Below are positions 1-9,286 of a stretch of DNA of 64,000 bases, piece by piece. Location of the stretch: contig NZ_CP019434.1 of NCBI RefSeq assembly GCF_001975725.1, positions 1,881,486-1,945,485 of the forward strand, in the 5' to 3' direction. The stretch's first letter is position 1, and each line of letters begins with the position of its first letter. The translations under genes were made by a program, and so were the position numbers. The notes beneath the pieces were generated by a model that was given only the letters and a program-made list of their open reading frames with translations, was not told the origin of the DNA and searched no databases. This DNA comes from Acidihalobacter ferrooxydans. GTDB taxonomy: Bacteria > Pseudomonadota > Gammaproteobacteria > DSM-5130 > Acidihalobacteraceae.

Positions 1-1172
1 TCCGGAAACAGTAGTTCTACTGCATCGGCAACGCGCGTGACGGCGGCGGCGTACTGCCGCCGGACCTGGCGCAGATAGCGGTCGTAGCCGCCACGTTCGA
101 GCAATTGCGCGACTGCGAGTTGTGGCAGGGTCGCGGAGGCCAGGTTGAGCAGGTACTTGTCATATTCAATACGCGCGCGGTAACGGCCGGGCGCGATCCA
201 ACCCAGGCGCATGCCGGGCGACAGCGTTTTCGAAAACGAGCTGCAATAGATCACGTCGCCGGCCGCATCCCAGGCCTTGGCAACGCCGGGACGACTCAGA
301 CCGAATCCGAGTTCGCCATAAACATCGTCCTCGATCAGTGGTATGCCGCGAGCACTCAGCAGCTTGACCAGTGCCTGCTTGCGCGCCTCGCTCATGCAAA
401 ACCCGAGTGGATTGCTGAAATTGGATACGACCACACAGGCCGCCACCGGCCAGCGCTCGACAGCAAGCTGTAGCGCATCGAGCGCAATGCCCTCGCGGGG
501 ATGAGTGGGGATTTCCAGCGCTTGCAGACCGGATGCCTCGATGACCTGCAACAGACCGTAGAAGGCCGGCGATTCGATGGCAACCACCTGTCCGGGACTG
601 GCGACAGCGCGCAGGGCGAGAGCGAGCGATTCCTGCGCGCCGCTGGTGACGACGATGTCCTCGGGGCCGACCGCGCAGCGCAGGTCGGCCATGCGACGTG
701 CGATCTGCCGGCGTAGCGCGAGGTTGCCGGGCGAGAATTCGTACCGCGAGCCCGCGGCGGGGTACTTGCGCGCGACCTCGGCCATCGTGCGGTTGACGGC
801 GGTGATCGGCAGGAAGGAGACATCGGGCACCGCGGCCGCCAGTTGAACATTGTCCGGGCCGTTGGCGGCGCGGGCAATTTGCAGCACGAGATGCTGTCCG
901 GTAACGGCATGGGGTTCTGCGGGCGGCCGTGACGCCGACGGCTCACGGCGCGGCGGGTGCTGGGGCAGTCGCACGTAATAGCCCGAGCGCGGCCGTACTT
1001 CCAGGCGGCCGCGATCTTCAAGCAGACGGCAGGCTTCGACGGCGGTGGATATGCTCACCCCGAACTGTGTGCTCAGGCGCCGCACGCCCGGCAGGCGGTC
1101 GCCGGGGCGGTAGCTGCCGTTGTCAATGCGGGTTTCGAGTTCGGAAGCGACGGCTTCGTACAGATGAGTCAT
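1..1172 (-). CDS. MocR-type GntR/aminotransferase regulator (3' end outside window)
   Basis: This is a transcription factor of the MocR subgroup: an N-terminal GntR winged helix (about residues 1-70, starting MTHLYEAVASELETRIDNG) fused to a class I aminotransferase fold. The PLP-binding lysine lies in SSFSKTLSPGMRLGW (Lys315). In this family the aminotransferase domain senses a ligand through PLP rather than catalysing a reaction. The C-terminus runs off the left edge. The start is the ATG at 1172; no strong ribosome-binding site is visible. The gene is divergent from an EamA exporter across a 269-base gap, a common MocR arrangement, so it probably controls that exporter. The ligand cannot be told from sequence. 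Confidence 0.88.
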   Translation of the reverse strand, partial: MTHLYEAVASELETRIDNGSYRPGDRLPGVRRLSTQFGVSISTAVEACRLLEDRGRLEVRPRSGYYVRLPQHPPRREPSASRPPAEPHAVTGQHLVLQIARAANGPDNVQLAAAVPDVSFLPITAVNRTMAEVARKYPAAGSRYEFSPGNLALRRQIARRMADLRCAVGPEDIVVTSGAQESLALALRAVASPGQVVAIESPAFYGLLQVIEASGLQALEIPTHPREGIALDALQLAVERWPVAACVVVSNFSNPLGFCMSEARKQALVKLLSARGIPLIEDDVYGELGFGLSRPGVAKAWDAAGDVIYCSSFSKTLSPGMRLGWIAPGRYRARIEYDKYLLNLASATLPQLAVAQLLERGGYDRYLRQVRRQYAAAVTRVADAVELLFP

Positions 1173-1214
1173 GCGCGGGCCCTGGAGACGAGGCGAAGAA
1201 ACAAGGAATGTGCC

Positions 1215-1225
1215 GATACAGTATC
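1215..1225. promoter_or_regulatory. Palindrome GATACAGTATC between divergent MocR and exporter genes
   Basis: A perfect 5+1+5 inverted repeat lies 43 bases upstream of the regulator start, in the divergent intergenic region. Its place suggests an operator or an overlapping promoter element for the MocR-type regulator, but it is short and a chance match is possible. Confidence 0.3.
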
Positions 1226-1441
1226 AAACATCCTTCATCTGTGACGGTGTAATTTTTTATTTCTGAGTCTGTCATGCGCGAGGCCTGGCATTTAGGGTGA
1301 AGAGGCGTCGGAAGCGGAACGGTTCCCTCTCCGCCAGACGCGGTTAGACCGCATGATGCGGGATGGCCCGGTTTTCGAACATCATAGCCGCGGCGCTGAC
1401 TCAGACGCACTCGCGCAGGCACTCAACCGAAGGAGAATGAC

Positions 1442-2320
1442 ATGATGGCGTCGAGTCAAGAACGTGCCGGATTGGTTTGGGCATTGCTGGGCGTGGTTGC
1501 CTTCAGCCTGACCTTTCCCGCTTTGCGGATCGCGTTGCAGGGCCTGCCGCCGACGTTTATCGGCACGGGGCGTGCGGTGCTGGCGGCCTTGTTCGCCGGC
1601 ATGTTGTTGCTGACGACACATCAGCCCTGGCCCACGCGGCGGCAGTGGCTGGCGCTGACGCGGGTTACGCTGGGTGTGGTCATCGGGTTTTCCTGGCTCA
1701 GCGCAGAGGCGCTGGTGCATCTGTCGGCGGTGCAGGCAGGAGTGATGGCAGGGCTGCTACCACTTGCAACTGCCGTGGCTGGCGCGTGGCTCGCCGGTGA
1801 ACGGCCGCCGCGAGCGTTTTGGATCGCCGCGCTTTGTGGCAGCCTGGGTGTAATTGCTTTTGCGCTCAGCCGCGGCGGCACGCTGCTCGGTGCCGGCAAT
1901 TGGGCTCTGTTTGCAGCTGTGGCATGCGCCGCGCTGGGTTATGCTGAAGGCGGTCGCTTGGCGCGGGAGTTGGGCGGCTGGCAGGTGATTTCCTGGGCGT
2001 TGGTGCTGGGTGCGCCGTTACTGGTCATTCCGGCGGTGCTGAACTGGCCGCAGCAGTCCGTGCCGCTCTCGGCCTGGATCGGTTTCCTGTATCTCGCGCT
2101 GGTGAGTCAGTGGCTGGGTTTCTTCGCCTGGTATCGCGGCATGGCGCTGGCGGGGGTGACGCGCACTTCGCAAGTACAGTTGCTGCAGGTCTTTTTCACC
2201 TTGCTTGCCGCGTGGGCGCTGCTTGGCGAGCCGGTTGCGTGGAGTACCTGGTTGTTTGCGCTGTGGGTGGTTGCTGCGGTGGCGGCCGGCCGACACATTG
2301 CGGCGCTGCGCAAAACGTGA
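1442..2320 (+). CDS. EamA/DMT-family membrane exporter
   Basis: This is a 292-residue inner-membrane protein of the drug/metabolite transporter superfamily with two EamA repeats and about ten hydrophobic segments, the normal size for the family. AGGAG at 1431-1435 stands 6 bases before the ATG and fixes the start; a second ATG follows at once. Members export amino acids, metabolites or drugs, and the substrate cannot be predicted here. It is divergent from the MocR-type regulator, which probably controls it, and convergent with the RND operon across a strong hairpin. Confidence 0.88.
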   Translation: MMASSQERAGLVWALLGVVAFSLTFPALRIALQGLPPTFIGTGRAVLAALFAGMLLLTTHQPWPTRRQWLALTRVTLGVVIGFSWLSAEALVHLSAVQAGVMAGLLPLATAVAGAWLAGERPPRAFWIAALCGSLGVIAFALSRGGTLLGAGNWALFAAVACAALGYAEGGRLARELGGWQVISWALVLGAPLLVIPAVLNWPQQSVPLSAWIGFLYLALVSQWLGFFAWYRGMALAGVTRTSQVQLLQVFFTLLAAWALLGEPVAWSTWLFALWVVAAVAAGRHIAALRKT

Positions 2321-2350
2321 GGCGGTCGGTCAACATGGTGACCGACCGCC
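2321..2350. terminator. Hairpin between convergent exporter and RND genes
   Basis: A 12-bp perfect stem (GGCGGTCGGTCA paired with TGACCGACCGCC) with a 6-base loop directly follows the exporter stop codon and faces the 3' end of the RND pump gene. There is no T-tract on either side, so intrinsic termination is likely but not certain. It could serve both strands. Confidence 0.55.
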
Positions 2351-2365
2351 GTTGCGGATTGCGCC

Positions 2366-5300
2366 TCAGGATTGACTGTCTTCCTCGGCAGCCAGACGGT
2401 CGAGGTCGCGCTGCTGGGCGTCTTCATTGGCCTTGATCCTGGCGTGGTCCTTGGACAGGTACAGATACATCACGGGAACGATGTAGAGGCTGAACAGGGA
2501 GCCGATGCCAAGGCCGGCGGCGATGACGATGCCGAGCTGGTTGCGCGGCGGCGCGCCGGAGCCGGTGGCGATGATCAGCGGGATGACGCCAAAGGCCATC
2601 GATAGCGTGGTCATCAGGATCGGGCGCAAACGGATGCTGGCCGCTTTTTCCACGGCTTCGCGCAGACTGAGCCCGAGGCTTTCCTGTAGGTCATTGGCGA
2701 ACTGCACCACGAGAATGCCTTGTTTGGTGATCAGGCCGATGAGGGTGATCAAGGCAATCTGGGTGTAGATGTTGAGCGTGACGCCAAATAGCGGAAAGGT
2801 CATGAACAGTAATGCGCCGGCGGCCGACATGGGCACGGCGAATATGACGATGAGCGCATCGCGGAAGCTGTTGAACTGCGCCGAAAGCAGCAGGTAGATC
2901 AATACCAGGGCGAGGGCGACGGAAATCATGAAGGTGTTGCCCTGCTCGATGAACTGGCGCGATGCGCCGGCGTAGTTGACCGACGCGGTTGGGGAAATTG
3001 CCAACGTCGTCTGCTTGAGAAAACCGAGCGCCGCGCCCTCCGAAACGCCAGGGAAGGGCACGCCCTGGATGGATACGCTGTTCAATCGGTCGAACTGCGG
3101 CAGGCTCTCCGGGATGACCTTCGTCTTGAAGCTGACCAGAGTCGACAGGGGCACCAGCGCGCCGTTGGCCGCACGCAGATGAATCTGTTCGAGTGCGCGG
3201 GTCGTGTCGCGGTAGGCCATCGGCGCTTCCGGGATAACCTGATAGGCGTAACCGTTCATGATGAAACGGTTGACATAACTGCCGGACAGCATGGGCTGCA
3301 GGCTGCTGGCGATCTGACTCATGCTGATGCCCAGATCGGAGGCCATGTGCCGATTGACCACCAGTTCATGCTGTGGCTGGTCGATTTTGAGGTTTTTTTG
3401 CAGGAACAGGAATTTGCCGCTGCTGCGTGCCTTGGCAAGCACCTGGGTGGCGATGTGATCGAGATCCTTGTAGGACGCCGCGGAGGTGATCACGAAATCG
3501 ATCGGGAACAGCCCTGTGGAACCGGGCAGCGGCGGCGGGGTGAAGGCCGCGGCCTTGAGTCCGGCAACACCGCCGAGCGCGTGCTGTACCGCCGGTTTGA
3601 GCTGGCTTGCGGTCTTGCTGCGTTCGCTGAATGGCTTGAGCTGCATGCCGGCGATCAGACTATTAGTGCCGGCGCCGGTCGGGCTGAAACCGGTGACCAT
3701 GAAGGTGCGTTGCTTTTCGGGGAACTTGTCCAGCACACCCAGTACCTGTTTGCCGTAGGTTTCCAGATATCCGGGCGCAGCGTCGGGTTCGGAAGTGCCA
3801 AGGGTGAAGATGATGCCACTGTTCTGTGGCGGCGAGAGTTCGTGGCGCACGCCGGTGAACATAAGGTAGACGGCCACGAGTGTCGCCACGACGAATAGCA
3901 GACCGACGCTCGGGAATTCCAGAAAGCTGTGCAGTGAGCGGTCGAAACCGCGGTTGAGCTTGTCGAACGCTGAGTTGAGAAAATGGTTCAGACCGTGGGT
4001 TGGCGTCTTGCGCAGAATCGCGCCACTGAGCACGGGCGACAGCGTGAGCGCGACGACCATCGAGATGATGACGGCGAACACGATGGTGAAGGCAAACTCG
4101 GTGAACAGTGCGCCGCTCAGACCGCCAGCGAACGCGACGGGCAGGTAGACGGCCATCAGCGTGGTGGACATGACGACGATCGGCAGGCTGAGTTCGCGCG
4201 CCGAGAGCACCGCTGCCTGAAAGCCGGAGCGACCCTCTTCGATGTGTCGATGTACGTTCTCGACCATCACGATGGCATCGTCAACCACCAGGCCTATCGC
4301 AAGAACAAAAGCTAATAATGTCAATAGGTTATAAGTATAACCTGATAAGTACATGAAGAACCCTGCGCCCGCCAGCGAAAGCGGAATTGCCACGACTGGC
4401 ACCAGCAGCGCGCGCAACGAGCCGAGGAACAGGAAGATGACCAGCACGACCACTGCCAGGGTAATGCCGATGGTGATGGCTACTTCGACGATAGAACTCT
4501 GGATGAAGGTTGCGGCGTTGTAGGGCAGGCCGAGTTTCAGGCCGGGCGGCAGATGCGACTTGAGCTGGTCGAGTTTCTGGCTCACGCCGAGAGCGACATT
4601 CAGCGAGTTGGCCGAGGGCGTGGTCTGGATGCCAATGGCCACGGCCGGTTTGCCGTTGTAATAGAACTTGGAGGTATAGGACTGCGCACCCAGTTCAACC
4701 TTGGCGACGTCCTTGAGATACACCGGCGTGCCGTGAACGGTTTTGACGACGAGGTTATCGAACTGTTTCGCGGAGGTCAGACCGAGATTGCTGGTCAGCG
4801 GAATGGTGATGAGGCGGCCTTTGGTCTTGCCGGTGGCGGCGACGACGTTCTGCGCGGCAAGCGCCGTGTTGACCTCAACGGGCGTGACGTCGTGCGCGGT
4901 CATTGCCACGGGATTGAGCCACACGCGCACCGCCTGGTTGTTGCCGTTGCCACCCGATGCGCCGGGCGGCATTATCTGCGCTTCGGACACGCCGGTGACG
5001 GTCTGCAACAGCGGCTGGACGTTGCGCACGACGTAATCGACGATTTGCGGGATGTTCATCGCGTGGTCGGGGCTGTAGAAAGCGATGTACATCAATGCGG
5101 TCGAACGGCCCGAAGATGTCGAGACCACCGGCGGGAAGCTGTTTTTCGGCAGCAGGGCCTCGACCTGCTTGATCTTGGTCAGCGCGTTGGTCTGCGCGGT
5201 GTCCGGATTCGTGTTGAGCTTCATGTTCAGGGTGATCGTAGAGGAACCCTGGCTACTGCTGGAGGTCATGTAGTCCAGCCCCGGGACGCTGCCGAGCACA

Positions 5301-5527
5301 CGGCTGAGCGGCTGGGTGATATAGCTCTGCACGGTGTTCGGGCTGGCGCCGGGATAGGACGTGGAGATTGTCAGGACGGTCGAGGTCAGCTTGGGGTACT
5401 CGCGCACGGTGAGTTTGCTCAGGCCATAGACGCCGAGCACGGCAATGACCGTGGCGAGCGTGACCGCGAGCACCGGACGTCGGATGAACAGGTCTGTCCA
5501 GCGGGCGTTTTGAAGATGGCGTGACAT
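2366..5527 (-). CDS. RND efflux pump inner-membrane transporter (HAE1 family)
   Basis: This is a 1053-residue proton-driven efflux pump, the usual size for AcrB/MexF-type proteins. The N-terminus (FIRRPVLAVTLATVIAVLGVYGL) is a typical first membrane helix. The proton-relay pair in transmembrane helix 4 is present (GLVVDDAIVMVENV, Asp416 and Asp417). It begins 3 bases after the membrane-fusion protein stop and is the last gene of the repressor-channel-fusion-pump operon. The substrate is unknown. An AT-rich run of rare codons encodes helix 4 around 4290-4345 (see findings). Confidence 0.95.
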   Translation of the reverse strand: MSRHLQNARWTDLFIRRPVLAVTLATVIAVLGVYGLSKLTVREYPKLTSTVLTISTSYPGASPNTVQSYITQPLSRVLGSVPGLDYMTSSSSQGSSTITLNMKLNTNPDTAQTNALTKIKQVEALLPKNSFPPVVSTSSGRSTALMYIAFYSPDHAMNIPQIVDYVVRNVQPLLQTVTGVSEAQIMPPGASGGNGNNQAVRVWLNPVAMTAHDVTPVEVNTALAAQNVVAATGKTKGRLITIPLTSNLGLTSAKQFDNLVVKTVHGTPVYLKDVAKVELGAQSYTSKFYYNGKPAVAIGIQTTPSANSLNVALGVSQKLDQLKSHLPPGLKLGLPYNAATFIQSSIVEVAITIGITLAVVVLVIFLFLGSLRALLVPVVAIPLSLAGAGFFMYLSGYTYNLLTLLAFVLAIGLVVDDAIVMVENVHRHIEEGRSGFQAAVLSARELSLPIVVMSTTLMAVYLPVAFAGGLSGALFTEFAFTIVFAVIISMVVALTLSPVLSGAILRKTPTHGLNHFLNSAFDKLNRGFDRSLHSFLEFPSVGLLFVVATLVAVYLMFTGVRHELSPPQNSGIIFTLGTSEPDAAPGYLETYGKQVLGVLDKFPEKQRTFMVTGFSPTGAGTNSLIAGMQLKPFSERSKTASQLKPAVQHALGGVAGLKAAAFTPPPLPGSTGLFPIDFVITSAASYKDLDHIATQVLAKARSSGKFLFLQKNLKIDQPQHELVVNRHMASDLGISMSQIASSLQPMLSGSYVNRFIMNGYAYQVIPEAPMAYRDTTRALEQIHLRAANGALVPLSTLVSFKTKVIPESLPQFDRLNSVSIQGVPFPGVSEGAALGFLKQTTLAISPTASVNYAGASRQFIEQGNTFMISVALALVLIYLLLSAQFNSFRDALIVIFAVPMSAAGALLFMTFPLFGVTLNIYTQIALITLIGLITKQGILVVQFANDLQESLGLSLREAVEKAASIRLRPILMTTLSMAFGVIPLIIATGSGAPPRNQLGIVIAAGLGIGSLFSLYIVPVMYLYLSKDHARIKANEDAQQRDLDRLAAEEDSQS

Positions 5528-5530
5528 GGC

Positions 5531-6733
5531 TCAGTTCCCTGCGGTCGCGGTGGCGGTGTCGAGCAGGCCCTTGGGCGCCGGCACGATTTTGACGTGCGCT
5601 CCCGGATAGAGGCTGACCTGACCGGCGATGACCACGGTCTCGCCGGGTTTGAGTCCGTGAGTCACGTCGACGTAATTGCCTTGCGTGGGGCCGGTTTTGA
5701 CGATCACCTGTTTGGCGATGCGGCCCTTGTCGGTGTGCTTGACCACATAAACATACGAGCCGTAGGTGCTGTAGGTGATGGCAATGGTGGGCACGGCGAT
5801 CACCTTGCGCTGCTGGGCGAGGCGCAGCGTGACCTGACCGAACATGCCGGGTCTGAGCTGGTCCTTGCTGTTGTCGATCTTCGCCTGCACGGAAACCGTG
5901 CGGGTGCTGTTGTTCACGGACGAACCGAGCGCGGTCACCTTGCCAGCGAAGTGCGCGTGCGGCAGGCCGCTCACGCTGAGTTCAACCGTGTTGCCAACGG
6001 CAACGCGGGAAAGATCGCCCTGCGGCAGGCTGAAATCGACGCGCAGCGGATTCCACTGCTGAATGTCGACGATGTCGGTACCGGGTTGAACATATTGCCC
6101 GAGGCTGACCTGCCGGATGCCCAGGTGACCGTTGAACGGTGCGCGTACCTGGAGGTTTGCCAGCGTGGCTTGTGCGGATTGCACGGCGGCCTGCGCTTCA
6201 CGATAGCTGGCTTCGGCGGCCTGCAGGTTCGATTCGCTGGTGGCCTGATGCGCGTAGAGCTTGCGCTGGCGTTGCATTTGCTGTTTCGCGTTGAGCAGCT
6301 TGGCTTGCGCGGAGGCGAGCTGGGTCCGGGCGACATTGTCGTTGAGCTGGACCAGCAGTGTGCCTTTGCGCACGGTCTGGCCGGACTCGAAATGCAGCGC
6401 GGTCACGGTGCCGGAGCTTTGCGAGGTCAGCATGGTGCCCTGTTCGGCGCTGAGACTGGCTGTCGCCTGAAGCTTTTCGGCCCAGGTCTGCGCCTTGGCC
6501 TTGGCGACCGAGACGCCGACCGCAGGCGGCGGCATGGAGGCCATCGCGGAGAGGAATTTACCCGTGATGAAGCGGTTGAAACCGATCACGCCGCCGTAGA
6601 CGATGATGACGAAAATCAGCATGTAGCTGATGCGGAGCGCGAGTTGAACCTTGCGTGAAGCCAGGGGGAAGTGCTCCTCAGGAGTGCGATGGAGGGGTTG
6701 TGGAAGACGAAGAATCGGTTGCCGGCCAGGCAC
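5531..6733 (-). CDS. RND periplasmic membrane-fusion protein
   Basis: This HlyD/AcrA-type adaptor links the pump to the outer-membrane channel. It has an N-terminal membrane anchor (about residues 32-50 of the longest form), a biotinyl/lipoyl-like half motif, a coiled-coil hairpin (about 140-195) and beta-barrel domains. The start is unclear. The longest frame begins at a GTG (6733), overlaps the channel gene by 56 bases and has no Shine-Dalgarno. A GAGGAG that overlaps the channel stop codon sits 9 bases before an in-frame CTG at 6664, which would give a protein starting at LASRKVQLALR. Translational coupling to the channel gene is likely either way. Confidence 0.9.
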   Translation of the reverse strand: MPGRQPILRLPQPLHRTPEEHFPLASRKVQLALRISYMLIFVIIVYGGVIGFNRFITGKFLSAMASMPPPAVGVSVAKAKAQTWAEKLQATASLSAEQGTMLTSQSSGTVTALHFESGQTVRKGTLLVQLNDNVARTQLASAQAKLLNAKQQMQRQRKLYAHQATSESNLQAAEASYREAQAAVQSAQATLANLQVRAPFNGHLGIRQVSLGQYVQPGTDIVDIQQWNPLRVDFSLPQGDLSRVAVGNTVELSVSGLPHAHFAGKVTALGSSVNNSTRTVSVQAKIDNSKDQLRPGMFGQVTLRLAQQRKVIAVPTIAITYSTYGSYVYVVKHTDKGRIAKQVIVKTGPTQGNYVDVTHGLKPGETVVIAGQVSLYPGAHVKIVPAPKGLLDTATATAGN

Positions 6734-8204
6734 GGCCGCCCAGGGCGACGTACAGCGCGGCGGTGTCCGCGTAGCGTTGGGCGAGGGCCTGAACGTAGGC
6801 GATGCGGGCCTGGCTGGCCGTGGTTTGCGCGGTCAGCAGCGTCTGGAAATCGACGCCGCCGAGGCGATACTGATTGCTGACGATCTTGAGGGCGGCGTCG
6901 GCATCGGCCAGCGCGCTCTTGCGGGCTTTCAGGGCGGCGGCATCATTGTCCAGCGCGCGCAGGCCGTCGGCAACCTGCCGGAAGGCTTGCAGCACGGTGC
7001 TGCGGTAGTTCGCCGCGCTGGCCGCCACTGCGGCTTTGGCGGCTTCGGATTTGTCCTTGAGCGCTCCGGCGTCAAACAGTGTGGCGGACGCATTCAGCGC
7101 GATGTTCCAGAAGTTGAAGGTGGATTTACCCAGATCGGCTATCGTCGGCGCTCCGCGGCCAAAGGCGGCCGTCAGGGCGAAGCTGGGAAAGCGCTGCGCG
7201 TAGGCGAGCCCGTATTTTGCGTAGGTGGCACGCAGAGCGGCTTCCGCCGCCTGTACATCGGGGCGTGCCTGCACCAGATCGCTGGGCAGACTGACCGGTA
7301 TTTTCGTGGGTAGAGTCAGGGTGCCGAGTCGCGGCAGATCGGTGGACAAATCGGCTGGATACTGGCCGGTCAGCGTGGCCAGCAGGTGGCGGCTCGTGGC
7401 CAGACTCTGGCGCAGACCGGCCAGACTCGCTTCGGTGCTGGCCACGGTGCTGCGCTGGCTGAGTACGTCGCTGTAAGGTGCTGCGCCCAGGCGGTATTTG
7501 TCCTTGACCAGTTTGAGCGCACGCCGCTGGCGGTCGAGAATCGCTTGCATCGCCCGGGTTTGGGCGCGATAGCTCGCGGCCTGCAGGGCCGTGGTCGTGA
7601 TGTTGCCGGCCAGCGTCTGATAGGCGGCCTGCAGCTCGAAGCGCTGCGCTTGCGCCTGCGCGGCGGCGCTGTCGCTGGCGTACCGCAAGGCGCCGAAGAT
7701 ATCCGGGTTGTAGCTGACGTTCAGTTGACCGACAAACGTGTCGTACGTGAGCGGTTGGCCGGTCAGTTGCGAGATCGCGCGTTGGCGTTCGCCGGAGGCG
7801 CCAGCGCCCACGCTCGGAAAATTGGCCGCGCCAGCCGCCCGCGCAAGGTAATCGTACTGGCGCAGCGTCGCGCGTGAAGCGGCCAGCGTGGGGCTCTGCG
7901 CGAAGCCTTTTTCAATCAACGCGTCGAGCGATCTGGAGTGAAAATTGCGCCACCAGTGCGCCGGCGCCGGGCCGGTTGTCAATTGCTGCGCCGTGCCGCT
8001 TGCATTGACGGTTTTATGCGCAAGCGGCGTGGCTGTGTAGCGCGCCGGTGCGGTGGTATGCGGCGCTTGATAAGGCGGTGCCACGGCACACCCGGCAAGC
8101 CCGATGGCGAACAGGCCGGCGAGGGCCGCAGGTGCGGTGCGACGCAGCATCGGCGGCCTGTTCGGGAGGGTGATGGTGGCGCGGGTGGTCAGAATCGTCG
8201 GCAT
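6678..8204 (-). CDS. NodT-type outer-membrane efflux channel lipoprotein
   Basis: This is a TolC-like outer-membrane factor of the NodT/OprM lipoprotein type. A signal peptide ends in a lipobox (LAGC, followed by AVAPPYQAP), and two long efflux-protein repeats rich in alanine helices follow. The annotated start gives 508 residues. An ATG at 8150 (MLRRTAPAALAGLFAIGLAGC) would give a more typical lipoprotein signal peptide. Neither start has a strong ribosome-binding site. It lies between the TetR-type repressor and the fusion protein in one operon. Confidence 0.92.
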   Translation of the reverse strand: MPTILTTRATITLPNRPPMLRRTAPAALAGLFAIGLAGCAVAPPYQAPHTTAPARYTATPLAHKTVNASGTAQQLTTGPAPAHWWRNFHSRSLDALIEKGFAQSPTLAASRATLRQYDYLARAAGAANFPSVGAGASGERQRAISQLTGQPLTYDTFVGQLNVSYNPDIFGALRYASDSAAAQAQAQRFELQAAYQTLAGNITTTALQAASYRAQTRAMQAILDRQRRALKLVKDKYRLGAAPYSDVLSQRSTVASTEASLAGLRQSLATSRHLLATLTGQYPADLSTDLPRLGTLTLPTKIPVSLPSDLVQARPDVQAAEAALRATYAKYGLAYAQRFPSFALTAAFGRGAPTIADLGKSTFNFWNIALNASATLFDAGALKDKSEAAKAAVAASAANYRSTVLQAFRQVADGLRALDNDAAALKARKSALADADAALKIVSNQYRLGGVDFQTLLTAQTTASQARIAYVQALAQRYADTAALYVALGGRAWPATDSSSSTTPPSHS

Positions 8205-8296
8205 CTGCTGTCTCGATACGTAAGTGTGGGGCCGTGAATACGGGCGCGGCGGTTACGACAGACCCGTTCTTGATCGTGCATTTATCAGGAAGGCGT

Positions 8297-8941
8297 TCAG
8301 TGTTGCTGGCGGCGTTCGGCCTCCATCTCGACCAACACGGTGGCCTGATCGGTCAGGCGTTGCAACGTCGCTTCCAGCGCGTTGTCGTCTCTCGTCAGTC
8401 CGGGTGCAAAGGCCTGGACGATGTCCGGTTTGAGGAACAGCATCATGCCCATGCCGATAAGGCTCAGCGCGAGTTGGTTGATCGCGTCGTCGATCACCTC
8501 GGCGTGGCAGTGCCGGCACAGGAAGCGACATAGCTGTTCGTGCCGCGGACGGAAAAAATCGCTCCAGCCAGTCGTCAGCATGCCGGTTGGCTGCATTTGC
8601 TCACGCATGAACAACAGGTGCATATGCGGCATCTGGCGATCATTCGCGAGTGTGCGCAAGGGTCGGAAGTAGGCCTCAAGACCTACCCGCAAGGGGGTGT
8701 CGTCGGCGCGCAGTTCGTCCGGGATCTCGGTGAGTTCGGCGGCGGGGCGCAGAACCTCCCGATAAAGTGAAATCTTGTCGCCGAAGTGATAATGCACGGC
8801 TGCACCGTTGGCGCCCGCGGCCTGGCAGATTTCACGGACCGACGCGCGGTTATAGCCCTTCTCGGCAAACACCCGGGTGGCGGTGCGCAGGATGCGTTCG
8901 CGAGTGTTGTCGGCGGGTCGGTCCATTCGGGCGAGGTCCAT
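8297..8941 (-). CDS. TetR/AcrR-family repressor (CerR/DUF1956-like)
   Basis: The N-terminal helix-turn-helix (NTRERILRTATRVFAEKGYNRASVREICQAAG) is followed by a C-terminal domain resembling the CerR/DUF1956 subgroup. The ATG at 8941 (MDLARMDRPADN) is chosen because longer forms would start inside the operator-like palindrome. It is the first gene of the operon encoding the channel, fusion protein and pump, with 92 bases to the channel gene. Autorepression that also controls efflux is therefore likely. The inducer is unknown. Confidence 0.88.
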   Translation of the reverse strand: MDLARMDRPADNTRERILRTATRVFAEKGYNRASVREICQAAGANGAAVHYHFGDKISLYREVLRPAAELTEIPDELRADDTPLRVGLEAYFRPLRTLANDRQMPHMHLLFMREQMQPTGMLTTGWSDFFRPRHEQLCRFLCRHCHAEVIDDAINQLALSLIGMGMMLFLKPDIVQAFAPGLTRDDNALEATLQRLTDQATVLVEMEAERRQQH

Positions 8942-8968
8942 GTGATGGATGACACGCAGTTTACGCAT

Positions 8969-9001
8969 TTTCAAACGATCGAATCAAGCGTTTGTTTGAA
9001 A
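8969..9001. promoter_or_regulatory. Probable operator of the TetR-type repressor
   Basis: Half-sites TTTCAAAC (8969-8976) and GTTTGAAA (8994-9001) form a perfect 8-bp inverted repeat with an additional internal CGTTTG at 8989. It lies directly upstream of the TetR-type gene, where an autoregulatory operator would be expected. The binding assignment is an inference. Confidence 0.5.
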
Positions 9002-9091
9002 CAATTGAATGACGGCGGGTCATCCCACGCAGGCAAGGCCGATTTCGATCTAAATTGCGGGTCGGCCTGATTGCGTGTTGGAGGGTCTAAG

Positions 9092-9251
9092 CCCGAATGT
9101 TTCACAAATTCCCGCCGCTCTCGCGGGTCTCTTGATTCCACAAGGGATATCTCCTCAGTCAGCCGTCATCGCCGATACGCCGCTCCTTCTGAAATCCCCT
9201 TGTGAAAACAATATCCGGCGCGATACCGGCACTAGTTATGAAACATTCGGG
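9092..9251. repeat. 160-bp palindromic dispersed repeat, copy A
   Basis: The outer inverted termini are CCCGAATGTTTC and GAAACATTCGGG. An inner inverted repeat (CACAAGGG at 9139-9146, CCCTTGTG at 9197-9204) is nested inside. It matches copies at 12798-12957 and 61361-61521 along its whole length. The left and right termini differ from copy C by a paired change (A with T instead of G with C), which keeps the stem. It lies between the TetR-type gene and lexA. No coding capacity is seen. Confidence 0.85.
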
Positions 9252-9286
9252 TCAGGGAGTTGGAAGGGAAAGCGGGGAAGCCTTGC

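Noticed and set aside
4553-5524. 323-codon reading frame antisense to the RND pump
   Set aside because: Shadow frame caused by base composition; the pump frame is fully conserved.
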